This document shows positions 11,364 to 22,696 of a DNA stretch of 64,000 bases, piece after piece. The notes under the pieces were generated by a model. That model worked only from the letters and a program-made list of their open reading frames with translations, was not told the origin of the DNA and ran no database searches. Origin of the DNA: Oehlia diaphana (Eukaryota > Glomeromycota > Glomeromycetes > Glomerales > Glomeraceae); the NCBI GenBank assembly GCA_003833135.1, contig QZLH01000214.1, forward strand, positions 42,005 to 106,004, in the 5' to 3' direction. The translations under genes were made by a program, and so were the position numbers. How positions within the stretch are numbered: the first letter of the stretch is position 1; each line of letters opens with the position of its first letter.

Positions 11364-12429
11364 ATGGAAATAGTTCGAATATACTTGAGTTTTTTAGTTA
11401 TTATAAGTTTATTGAATTTTACGTGTGTGGCTGAAGTACCTGGAGTATATTTTGATCGGTACATAATTCATGCGTTTTGAATGTTAGGTATTATTGTTTA
11501 TTAAACTCTTTTTTTTTAAATAAATAGTATCATAACGTACGTCTTGGGATCAACTGATTACGAAGACGCAATTAAGGATCCGTATTTGTCGTACCTTGTA
11601 AGAAATATTTTCAATTTTTTTTCAAATGTTTGCAGCATAAATAAGGTTACCACAAAAAAAAAAAGGCTTAGGTTATCGATTAATTTGTTGACATTTTTCC
11701 TTTTATTTTTAGTCTAAGCAAGGGATATTATTAAAACATACACATGGAATATGGCATCCATCACAACCAAATTATATAGCAATGATATGTGCATCAAAAA
11801 GTGGGATGTTAACAGACTTTTCGCAAGATCTGGGAGGACCTTCATTACCAGAATCATTAGAAGAAAAAGGAATTACATGGAAAGCATATATAGAAAATTA
11901 TCCTGGTGATGGATTTAAAGCAGATGTATCAGAAGATAAATTATATGTTCGTAAACATAATCCATTTATTTCAATGAATAATATAAGAAATAATTTAACA
12001 TTGGTATCAAAAATTGTTAATTCATCACAATTAAAACATGATTTAAAAAAAAATCAAGTTCCTCAATATATATTTTATGTACCAAATATTAATAATAATG
12101 GAGAAAATACTAATTTAACATACGCTAGTAATTATTTAAAAAATGAGTTTATACCTTTAATTCAACATTTATTAACTTCTACTAAAACTCTTTTAGTTGT
12201 AACTTTTGATGAAGCTTCTACTTATCTTGATTTTAATTTAGCAGATTTTAATCATGTTTATACTGCACTTATTGGTCCTAACGTATTAAAATCTTTTATA
12301 CATGAAGATGAAACAAGATATAGTCATTTTAGTTGGGTACCTACTATTGAAGCGAATTGGAATTTATCATCTTTTGGTAATGGTGTTGATACTGATGCAG
12401 TTCCTTTAGACTTTAATATATTAATGTGA
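11364..12429 (+). CDS. Secreted phosphoesterase / acid phosphatase family
   Basis: Protein of the phosphoesterase family (PF04185, phospholipase C/acid phosphatase type). Three exons, 11364-11458, 11528-11597 and 11713-12429, join to 293 aa. The N-terminus (MEIVRIYLSFLVIISLLNFT) is a clear signal peptide. Family motifs include YLSKQGILLKHTHGIWHPSQ, then PNYIAMICAS with the nucleophile-region pattern, ALIGPNVL, and VVTFDEAST, the acidic metal-ligand region. There are several N-glycosylation sites (for example NLT and NSS). Because it is secreted, it may act in phosphate release at the cell surface; that role is inference. The long last exon is unusual here, where most exons are near 100 bp. 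It is convergent with ALG5. Confidence 0.85.
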
Positions 12430-12708
12430 AAAGGTGAAAGAAGGAGAATAGAAGGGTGGAAGGGAAAATTTTAGTTTTTGAAAGTAAATAGGATTTTGGT
12501 GAAAGATAATTTTACTATTATAAATTTTTGTCATTTTTCACATTACAATTAATAACCTTTTTTTTTTTTTTTTTAATACGAGAAATCATAAATTTAATTT
12601 TTATATTAAACAATCATATAAAGAAAAATATTAAAGGGATTTAGATATAAACCATTTATTCACATACCAAAAAAAAATAAATAAATAAACATAAAAGTTC
12701 TTTCACAT

Positions 12709-13993
12709 TTACTCATTTTTAATTTTACCCAAAGAATTATAATCTTTAATTTTCCAAATTCCTAATAAATAGTTTAACCTAATAATTGATAAGTCGATAG
12801 CCATTTTTATAGAATCTTTTATAAGTGAAACTTTAGAACCATCAACTTCATGCCAAGTAACAGATACTTCTACAATAGGCATATTAAAATATTTTGCTAA
12901 TAATAATACTTCAATATCAAATATCCATCCTTCTACATGCATATTATTAAAAATATTTAATGCAGACTTTCTTGTAAATAATTTAAATCCACATTGTGTA
13001 TCTTTTATTGTTCTTATTCCTAATATATATAATACTTTATGAAATGAATGCATTAAAAAATTTCTAATAAATGATCTCTACGTAAACAAAAAAAAAAAGG
13101 TTTTGTAAAAATTGTGTTAAAATGTATGTGTGAAGGAAAAGGATTATAAAAATTTACCTTAACTACGGCTTCAGTTTTTACTAAATGTGCCCTAGAACCA
13201 ACAGCTACTCCATATCCTTCTTTTGATATAATTTTATTTAATTCCCTTTCTAAACAATCTAAATCGGAAAATTTTGTTGCTCCATCTGCATCAACAAATA
13301 AAATGTACTTTCCACTGGCACATAATATCCCCTAAATATATATAAAGAATAATTTAAATTTCTACAATAGTTCATCGATTAATTTAATAAAAGAAAACTT
13401 TCCCAATAATAATAAATAAAATACCTGAGTAACCGCTCCTCCTTTTTTTCTATTTTTTTCCAAAGTTAATACTTTTAGTTCAACATTTTTATTAGATTTA
13501 GAAAATTCCAAAGCATAATTACTAGTACCATCATTACTGGCATCATCAACTATAATAATTTCGTATGAAAAATTTTTATCCGAATTTTTACGATTTTCTA
13601 AATGTTCTACTGTTTCTTCTAACATATTTGGGATTCTCTTTATTTCATTATATGCTGGTACAATAATTGAATAAGTATATTTAGGTGGTTCATCATGTAT
13701 ACTAGGCAACAATTGTGCTTTATCTGTATTAGAACTTTTGTAATATTTCTCACTTTCAGTTCGTGATCGTGGTCGCGGTGATAATACGATTAAACATATT
13801 ATACATATTATCAACTATAATAAGATAATTAAGAGGTTAATAGGATTTGATTAAATTAATAATAAAAATTGCATTTGATTTTTTTTTGGAAGTTATACAA
13901 CTTACAACACGATTTGAATCGTGCAAAACCATACTTAAGACTTACTCCACAAATTGCTACAATAGCGAGCATTATTAAATTAATTAATTCCAT
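12709..13993 (-). CDS. ALG5: Dolichyl-phosphate beta-glucosyltransferase
   Basis: ER membrane GT2-family enzyme transferring glucose from UDP-glucose to dolichyl phosphate for N-glycan precursor assembly. Four exons, 13946-13993, 13425-13814, 13158-13331 and 12709-13077, join without a frame break to 326 aa, the normal length. The N-terminus [16 protein letters not shown] plus [11 protein letters not shown] is a signal anchor. GT2 motifs follow: [17 protein letters not shown], then [27 protein letters not shown], the metal-binding [31 protein letters not shown], and [14 protein letters not shown] with [12 protein letters not shown]. The first exon is only 48 bp and is visible only because the splice joins in phase. 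It is convergent with the phosphoesterase and lies downstream of LIG4 on the same strand. Confidence 0.93.
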
Positions 13994-14583
13994 TTTTAAA
14001 GATTTTGTAAAAAGAAAACCAAGGAGAATTTTTTTATCATATTTGCAAATTTAACGCATGGGGAGAATCTAAATTTGTCGTTTGTAAAATATATCATACA
14101 TATATACATATTGCCGATCCTATCGGTTGACTGATAAAAAACACTAGCCTCAAAAATTTAACGAAATGTATTCTTTAATAATTTGACAAATTGCGCAGAT
14201 TCAAATTAAATTTATTGAATAATGGAAATATGCTACGAAAATAAATATATAGAAAGTAACAGTGCAAATAATTAACAGTCAATTAATGTAGTTTCTAACA
14301 ATTTAACGGTACAACTTAATCATGAATAAGCCTGCAACAGGGCTTGCAAATTTTATGCCCAGAATGCAAATCCATATATAAAATTTTGTTATTAAAGCTT
14401 ATACTTTTTTTCGGAATTAGCAAATTAAAAAATAGGCACTATTCTACCTGAGACAACTTATTGAAAATATAAGTGCAAGCTTATGAGGAACAAATCCGGT
14501 TGCCATTATTTTGATATTTTTGGAATATATTCTGTTATTAAGAAAGAATTAATAAATATTTTAAACATTTAAATAATCAATTA
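13994..14583. other. Intergenic LIG4 3' side / ALG5 promoter
   Basis: 590 bp, AT-rich, containing the ALG5 promoter and the LIG4 3' region. No further gene seen. Confidence 0.55.
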
Positions 14584-17500
14584 TCAATTACCATTCTCTT
14601 CCAGTAAAACTCCACAATTCTCGCTGTCTGTAACCCATGAAGAACGCACATAATATGGTGACATTTTACGTCTGCAAATTTAATATTATTGAATTATGAA
14701 TTAATAATAAAAGAAATGAATTATAATTAAAACATACTTTTCATGAAATTCCTTTATTTCATTAAATCTACTTAAATCTTTTTCGTCAAAAATTACATGG
14801 GTAATTTTACTTAACGAAAAATCGGAGACAATTTGAGCATCATGGTAACGAAGAGTCAATTCAATAAGCTTCAACCTATTTAATATTACATAATAAAATA
14901 TAAATATACAAAACTACCACGAATTATATTGAGGTAAATCAACAAACCTATCACGACATCCTTCATATAAAGCCCATAATTTGTTTATGTTTTCTAAAGG
15001 TGGCGGATAGTCGATATAAACTACACAACGACGAAATAAACAATTCGGTAATCCAGTATCTGCAAAATAACGTTCCTCGATCTCGTCAGCTAACTTTTGA
15101 CGCTTTGGATAATTTGAAATGATAGTTTCTTCATCCAAGGGCATTAAATCAAATGTCTTAAAATCATCAAAAAAGATTTACTCATTTATTTATTTATTCA
15201 TTTTTTTTTAAAAAAAGAAAAATTTGATAGTATACCTCCTGCAAATCTTCTATAGTAACCTCATCCGTATAACTATCTCCCCATTCGTCCATCCTTGTCA
15301 AAAATTCTTGTTTTGTTGATTCGGTAATAAATACCATATATCTACATTATGAGATAAATTGTTAATACTGTATTTCAAATTTGCGTTATAAAAAGTACAA
15401 ATTAAGTAAAAAAAGGTTTTACGAACTTTGGACTCAATGGGATAAGCTTTAACGCATCAATACACTCCGTAATCCATCTGGGATGAATTATATCTCTTAC
15501 ACCTTGGCTGATAAGATTTTTGACTCTAAAGTCTATAGTAATATAAAATAAATCACTAAATATCTGCAAAATTAATGTTGAATATATATAGCAATAAATA
15601 AACAAGTTACTTGATGCGTCTTCAGCTATTAAATGAATTTCAGAATCAGAGCCAGGATGTTGAGAATAGCTACCTCCGTGTTCTTTAATCATACGCTCAA
15701 AATCTGATTTTGTATATTCTTTATATTTTGTCAACATTATGTCTATACGAAATATAAAAAGTTTTAACGTGTTATTTGAACAATCATGAAAGATTTAAAA
15801 GATCGAATGAAGTAATTCTCTTACGGAATTTCATATCTTTAAATATCATGGATTTTTCTTCTACCGTTCCGATATTGGAAGTAAAGGTTTCAAGCATAGT
15901 GTATTTCTTAACCTAAAATAAACAATAAATTAAATGAACAAATATGAATGAAAAAGGTTAAATAAAATCTGAATTGGCATTACTCTACGTGGTGCTGCCG
16001 TCTTTCCTTTTCTCTTAACGGCTCGTGCGGTGGTACTAATTTCATCAAATTTAGATTCTCATTAATAATAATTATAACCATGATTTTACATTTTAGTTAA
16101 CTTACACTAAATCATCTTCGGTAACTTTTCTGGACTGCAATCGTCCTGATGCCTGTCTGCGAAGGTTCATCATTTCTTTAGATAAATTAAAAAATTTAAT
16201 ATAGATTAGATACGACGATTAATGAAATAATTAAGTTGGGTAACATACCTTCATAATTCATTGCACTTTCCCAATCTTTATCCTCGCGAATTTTCTCAAA
16301 TCGAGGAAATCTAAGCGTATAATTGGAAGCAAACTGATCTAATAATTTATATCCAATGAAGTTAATTCAGTGACATTTTGTCTCATTCTCGAGCATTAAA
16401 TTTGTAAATCGCAAATAATTACTTCCAGCAACAATTTCAGCTGCTTTAACTTGTACCACTAATGAACTAGAGATTGATCAAAATCAAGTTAGTAAAACTC
16501 ACAATCAATTAATTCTCAACAAAAGTAAAATGCAAATGTTACTTTTCCGGATGAATTATCATATGAGGCTTGTCTTTACCAAGTTCAAGCCAATCTGGAT
16601 GATTATTTGGGTCATATCGCTGCCAACCTTCAAAATTATTCCTATGAACAATGTTATCAATTTAGTGGCAAACTTTCTTCCAAACTTCAAGTAATTTTAT
16701 ACATGTCACTTACTTAATATCTTCAGCTTCTTTCATCGTCTGACCAGTTCCAAATCGACAAAATGATATAAACCTTATAAATAAAATTCGAAACCCCGAA
16801 TTTTAATAAGCATGTACATTTATTACAATAAAAAAGCTGTCTTCAAATAAAATACAACTTTGGGTTATCATCTGACGATGTTGAATCTCTTAGGCCACAC
16901 ATAAAACTGCCGAACATATTTCCACGTCTTCCGGCGCCAAAATCCGCACCTAATAATTTTTATAAATAACCTCATATAACTTATATTACAGAAATACCTA
17001 TAAACTTACCTATAACTAACAAATCTAAACTATCGCCAAGGGAATCCAAGTACTCGGGCTTTATCTTAACCCAGTCATCAATCCTTTCATTAAGGACATA
17101 TTTACTGGATGGTTTCTTAATGATAATTCCTTCTTGCCTATTTAATTAAAAATTTTAAGTTCACTATTATATATTTAAATAAAGTTTATTATACTACCTT
17201 TTCATAACAGCTTCATCTAGCGCATCAATTAAATCCTTAGCCGTGCTGCCTTCTTTGTGACTAAGGAGTCTCAGGTATCCTGGTTTTTCTGTAACCAACG
17301 TTTTAAGCCATTCGTTTCTTTTCTGTAATGGTTGATCAATTACTGGCTTGTCATTGATTAAGACAACATCAAATACTACGACTGTTCAACATAACTATGT
17401 GTTAAAGCATGATTATAAAGCCCTAAAGATCAGAATATCACTAAAAAAGCATACAACAAGGTCTTTCTTTATTTGGATCATTGGAGTGATCTTATCATAT

Positions 17501-19253
17501 AGAAAATAATAGTTAAATATAAGAAAATTCGAACATTAACTAAAGAGATAATATTATTATAAATACCTTTTCCGGCGGTTTTCAGAGTTCCGAATGGTTT
17601 ATAGATATCTAATAAAGGATCATATACTACCATCTCTCCATCCAGAATAATACTATTAAAAAATTTGTAAAAGATGTCAATTGAAATTTTTGTTTTGATA
17701 AGAAAATGATTTTAAATCAATATTATTTACTTCTTAACGCGCGGATGAAACAATTCAGTTATATATGGCGTTAATGAACCTTCAAATTTGCTACCACCAT
17801 ATAAATAAGTATATTGTGTGGCTCTCCTAAAGAAATAGTTTGATATGAGGAATTTATCTTGATTATTGCTTGTCTTTTTATTCAAAGTTGTAACCTGCCT
17901 TGAAAAATATTCAAATCTCCCATCTTTCATGTGTAATTGTACTCTTTCTCCGTCAATTTTCTCTTCTATCCAAAAATCACCACCCATAGTCTTAATAACA
18001 TTCTGAACAGCAACGGGTTTAGAAAGCATAGGTTTGAATGGATGATAAAGAATAATATCCTATGAAAAAAAAAGAAATTAATAATAAAATACGAGTTTCG
18101 ATAAATTCATATGTTCATAGTTCATCTTTATACGTACCGATATTTGAAGTCTAGTGTGAGGATCACTTAGATCTTCACAAACTTTTCTCAAATCGCTACA
18201 AACATTGAAAAGATTAGAAGCATCGGGATGAAATAATGAAAATATTGATTTTTCACTGATTCCAATCTTGAGCTCTAAAAATTTATAATTAATAAAAAAA
18301 AAAAGATCGCCTTATCACATACTTAAAAACCTTCATCGTTAAAGATATACCTTTTAAAATTATCCTTATAATCCATTTTTGTTCCATGGCAGTATAATCG
18401 TTAAAGAAATGTCGTATTACTTTTTGGTATTCTTGTCTTCATTTTTGGAAAATTTAATTATGATTAATTTCAAATGAACGTGAAAAAAAAATCGAGAGTC
18501 AAGATTATAACATACTTTCCGCTAGCTGCATTTAAAACATCAAGTTGATAATTTACATCTTCAATGGGCATTGTTCCACGACCAACAACTGTAGATCGAG
18601 GAGAAATTACTTCAAATGCTACAGATGCAAAATCACCAGCAGTTTTCTATTTGCATACCGTCATATAATTAAAATTAATTTATTTAAAGTAATACTAAAG
18701 ATACTGAAATTTCAAATGATTTAAGTCATACACTTCTCGAGCTTCCAGGCATCTTCCAATGAATTAATCTTTTAGCATAAACAGAATCTTTGGCTAATCC
18801 CATGACAGATATATAAGTTTTGGCGAGAACCATCTCTTTCATACCATAATTCGTTCTTTCTTTGTCAAGCTAAAACACAGATAACAAATTCAATTAAACA
18901 TACATATCAATTTATATAAAAGACATTAAATATTCATCTTTATTAGAAAAAAAAAATTACATGTGGAAGTAATAGACGCATAACAGGATAAAAATCATTT
19001 CCATATTTACTGCGATAATTCTATCCGGAAATTATTAGCTTTATCGAAGAAATAAAAATCATTCAAAGGCTTAAAAAGAACTTCCTCTCACTTGTATAAA
19101 TTTTGCACACTTTTTCTTTTTCGCGTCTCCACTCTCTTTAGAAACTACTTCTAAGAAACGGCAAAAGTCGCTAAATAACGGAGTTTCAGAAGTTAACACG
19201 CCTGTTTGAGTTAAAGAACCACTTTGAGTCGCTTGGTCTAAGATAGAAGTCAT
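14584..19253 (-). CDS. LIG4: DNA ligase IV (non-homologous end joining)
   Basis: ATP-dependent ligase that seals double-strand breaks in NHEJ with XRCC4/Lif1. About 20 small exons run from the ATG at 19251-19253 to the TGA at 14584-14586. Order of recognisable parts: N-terminal DNA-binding domain (LFSDFCRFLEVVSKE, KTAGDFASVAFEV), the adenylation motif with the catalytic Lys in WIEEKIDGERVQLH near 17960, motif EGSLTPYITELFHP, motif III ILDGEMVVYDP, motif IIIa VVFDVVLINDKP, motif IV QEGIIIKKPSSKYV, motif V DDWVKIKPEYLDSLGDSLDL, and FGAGRRGNMFGSFMCGL. Two BRCT units end the protein: one begins SDFERMIKEHGGSYSQ with the Trp in IHPRWITECIDALK, and the second ends YYVRSSWVTDSENCG. A 54-bp in-frame intron near 17840-17896 is probably spliced, since family alignment runs straight across it. 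Confidence 0.93.
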
Positions 19254-19393
19254 ATTTCCTAAGCTATTTTGAGAATGTTCTTGGACGGTTATAAATTATT
19301 TGAATGTATACCAATTTTCTAACCGTGAATCATTATTAACGAACATCACGTGCTTTTTTAAACCACCCATATATATGTGGTCTAATCGGTAGA
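19254..19393 (-). promoter_or_regulatory. LIG4 upstream region
   Basis: Short upstream region with a CACGTG word near 19348 and a near-palindrome ACCACCCATATATATGTGGT near 19363-19382. Regulatory function is inference only. Confidence 0.25.
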
Positions 19394-19544
19394 TTGATAA
19401 AAAAAAAAAAAAATTTTTTTTTCTCTTTTTTTTTCTCTCTTTTTTTTCTCTCTTTTTTTTCTCTCTTTTTTTATTCTCTTTTTTTTCTCTCTTTTTTTAT
19501 TCTCTTTTTTTTCTCTCTTTTTTTATTCTCTTTTTTTTCTCTCT
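19394..19544. repeat. Pyrimidine-rich tandem repeat, left of gap
   Basis: Tandem array of an about 26-bp unit made of T(8)CTCTC and T(7)ATTCTC blocks. The same unit resumes to the right of the N run, so the array probably spans the gap. The Phe/Leu/Ser-rich open frame across it is an artefact. Confidence 0.85.
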
Positions 19545-20142
19545 NNNNNNNNNNNNNNNNNNNNNNNNNNNNNNNNNNNNNNNNNNNNNNNNNNNNNNNN
19601 NNNNNNNNNNNNNNNNNNNNNNNNNNNNNNNNNNNNNNNNNNNNNNNNNNNNNNNNNNNNNNNNNNNNNNNNNNNNNNNNNNNNNNNNNNNNNNNNNNNN
19701 NNNNNNNNNNNNNNNNNNNNNNNNNNNNNNNNNNNNNNNNNNNNNNNNNNNNNNNNNNNNNNNNNNNNNNNNNNNNNNNNNNNNNNNNNNNNNNNNNNNN
19801 NNNNNNNNNNNNNNNNNNNNNNNNNNNNNNNNNNNNNNNNNNNNNNNNNNNNNNNNNNNNNNNNNNNNNNNNNNNNNNNNNNNNNNNNNNNNNNNNNNNN
19901 NNNNNNNNNNNNNNNNNNNNNNNNNNNNNNNNNNNNNNNNNNNNNNNNNNNNNNNNNNNNNNNNNNNNNNNNNNNNNNNNNNNNNNNNNNNNNNNNNNNN
20001 NNNNNNNNNNNNNNNNNNNNNNNNNNNNNNNNNNNNNNNNNNNNNNNNNNNNNNNNNNNNNNNNNNNNNNNNNNNNNNNNNNNNNNNNNNNNNNNNNNNN
20101 NNNNNNNNNNNNNNNNNNNNNNNNNNNNNNNNNNNNNNNNNN
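19545..20142. other. Assembly gap (598 N)
   Basis: Run of N with the same low-complexity repeat on both sides. A collapsed or unresolved tandem array is the likely cause of the gap. Confidence 0.95.
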
Positions 20143-20252
20143 TTTTTTATTCTCTTTTTTTTCTCTCTTTTTTTATTCTCTTTTTTTTCTCTCTTTTTTT
20201 ATTCTCTTTTTTTTCTCTCTTTTTTCCTCTCTTTTTTTATTTTTTTTTTATA
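20143..20252. repeat. Pyrimidine-rich tandem repeat, right of gap
   Basis: Continuation of the about 26-bp T/C unit seen on the left of the gap, ending near 20252. Confidence 0.85.
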
Positions 20253-21542
20253 TCGGACAAAGGTTTAAAAATTATGATTGAAATTTTATGATAAGGTAAA
20301 TTACGCAATTCTTTATCATCAAAGACTTCATTGAATGATGATATAATTATTCTTTCCCCATCTTATCGACCATGAGGAAAAATGAAAGATTTACTTTAGC
20401 CAGTACCATGTCTGAAATAGCAAATATAAATAAATGATTAAAAACTCTTTAGCTTTAATACACCTCTAATATTTGGTTTTTTTTATTATGTATAGGTGTT
20501 ATTGTACATTCTTTTTAAAATATTTGGTGAGTTGATATTTAGTTTCTTGAGCGTTAGAGAGGCATGATGATAAAATTTCGTTTGATTCGCAGTTTCCACC
20601 GAAAGGATAATAATACCTTATGATGGCAAACAATCCTTGGATGTCTGACCTCTTATATAATCTTTAATTATTAATGTTTGCGTTGTTATAATATTAACTT
20701 TCACACTTACTCTTGACCTCTAAAATCTTTTGTAATAGATTCACTTCTTTCCAAAATTGGTTGGTAAGATCTTCCGCGAGATATGATGATATATCCCGTT
20801 TTATTAGCAGTTTCCATCGAAAGATTTTACACCTTGTAACGACCCAAACGTTTCTAAATAAAATTTATAACAAAAAAAACCTTTGTATTTGACAAAAATC
20901 AAGGTTAGTTTATTTAATAAGTATCTACCGAATTTGATATATGAGAATATTCAAAGTTGAGAGGAATGACGAAAATACACTGAATATTGTTAACGATAGG
21001 AATTGCCGTCAGAACGACACATGTCTTGATGAGACAAGGTTCTCTGATCTCTCGATCATATTCTTTTACAGATAAATGTAATACATTAATTTATGATAAT
21101 ATTGCTAATTCATTTTGCATTTGTTTTTTCCGGTTATATTAGGAATAATATTGGGAATAGGAAATCTCCCGCGTGCTTATATCCCGACAGGCAGGCCGGT
21201 ACTAACATTATACTAACCGAGATTTGATCGTTGTAAATATTATTCATAATTATTTTTGTACATTACAGTAAATAAAATTTTTTTACAACTACACTTTTTG
21301 TTTAATGTTTTACAAAGTTTTACAATTTGTCAAGAAATACAATATTACATAGTGAAGCTTGACAATATTATAACTATAAGCTAAAAGAATATACAAGTGT
21401 TTCCAATTAGTATAATCAATTTTCATAGGTATAGATACTAGCCTTTCATCAATTTCAATTCTAGTGTGTATATGGTGTTAATACATAAAAAATTTCATAA
21501 AACTAATAATGCTCCAACTATACAAATCGTCTGTTTATTCTG
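20253..21542. other. Non-coding stretch with a local duplication
   Basis: No gene recognised in about 1.3 kb. A diverged duplicated segment is visible: ATGATGATAAAATTTCGTTT with GCAGTTTCCACCGAAAGGAT (about 20565-20610), and ATGATGATATATCCCGTTTT with GCAGTTTCCATCGAAAGATT (about 20783-20828). Confidence 0.5.
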
Positions 21543-22499
21543 TTATTCTATTTCTTCTTCATCAGATTGCAAGAAGCGTAGTTGTTGTTCTAATATTAAA
21601 AGCTTCTTCTGTTCATTTAATATTTTTTGCAGTTCATCATAGTCCAATTTCTCCTGCAAAATAATTTGATAAGCACTTAGTTGGCCTTGAGCAAAAGAAT
21701 CGTTCTCTTGTTGTCTTTCAATTATTTGCTTTTGGATTTGGAGGAGAAGATCCAAAAACTTTCCCATGTTAGTGCCTGCTTTTTCTTTAGCATTGGTTAT
21801 TAACTTTTTAAGGTTATTTTCTTCTTTTTGAAAATAAGGAAGATAAAACTTCAGTTTAAGCCCTTTGATTTCTTTTTTCAATTTATTAAAGTCAAGATCA
21901 GTATTAGGCGAAAATACTATGTCAACTAACTCTTGAAATTGACTGAGAGTTGGAGTTTCTTCATTTTCCTTTTTCAAACTTTCTATTTGTTGGTCCTTTT
22001 CCGCGATGGCTTGATTTAATTTTTCTATTTCTGCTTCTAATTGTTCCAATTTTTTACCATTTTCAACCAAAACGTAAGGTAATAATTCTTGTTGTCCCAA
22101 AAGCTTATATTTTTCTAACCAATAAGTTGAACCATTTGCATACTTTACTTCATAATACATTACAACGACTTGACTTAGTTGCCTTTCTTTGATAAGTAAA
22201 TTACAGTTGGAATTCCTCAAAGAAAAATTGCCGGAACTTTCAGTTAGCATTATCTTGCTTAACTCCTTGTTTTCGCTAATGTCAATGCTTTCTAAATTAT
22301 TTACACTGACATTTTGAGCAAAACTGATTCTTCTTAAATTAGGAAATTGCGACAAATTTATTTTCCCTTCAAATACCGAATTGTTAAAATAAAGAATATT
22401 GTCAGATAAACTAGGCGCATTACTGCTATTTTGAAAACTTATATGCTTTGTCAGTCTTTTCCAATCGTCAGACACGCCATCTAATTTTTCTTGCGCCAT
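21543..22499 (-). CDS. Intronless LRR-like, coiled-coil protein of unknown function
   Basis: A 318-aa single-exon gene starting MAQEKLDGVSDDWKRL and ending SDEEEIE. Residues of roughly 30-105 look leucine-rich-repeat-like (FPNLRRISFAQNVSVNNLES, then IDISENKELSKIML). From about 150 on it is a coiled coil: LEQLEAEIEKLNQAIAEKDQ and then QQIESLKKENEE, followed by a Gln/Leu/Lys-rich helical C-terminus. No signal peptide or membrane segment. The lack of introns contrasts with almost all neighbours. Both Trp codons are TGG, so nuclear decoding is fine. The composition resembles proteins I associate with both Rhizophagus and its Mollicutes-related endobacteria; that link is from memory and untested. 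It is divergent from HARS, 197 bp apart. Confidence 0.75.
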   Translation of the reverse strand: MAQEKLDGVSDDWKRLTKHISFQNSSNAPSLSDNILYFNNSVFEGKINLSQFPNLRRISFAQNVSVNNLESIDISENKELSKIMLTESSGNFSLRNSNCNLLIKERQLSQVVVMYYEVKYANGSTYWLEKYKLLGQQELLPYVLVENGKKLEQLEAEIEKLNQAIAEKDQQIESLKKENEETPTLSQFQELVDIVFSPNTDLDFNKLKKEIKGLKLKFYLPYFQKEENNLKKLITNAKEKAGTNMGKFLDLLLQIQKQIIERQQENDSFAQGQLSAYQIILQEKLDYDELQKILNEQKKLLILEQQLRFLQSDEEEIE

Positions 22500-22696
22500 A
22501 GTAATAAAACAAACGGAATTCTTTTATTATAATCTCGTGATACTGGCCAACTACAACTCAACAACTCAAATAACTGATCGGACAAAACTCCGGTTAAATA
22601 GGCCAAATAAATTTTTTAAAATTGATTAAATGCTATAACAGATAAAAAATAATAATAATAATAACTGATAATGATTAAGTCACACGGTCAATTATT

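Noticed and set aside
19394..20281. 295-aa Phe-rich ORF
   Set aside because: It is a T/C tandem repeat translated across a run of N.
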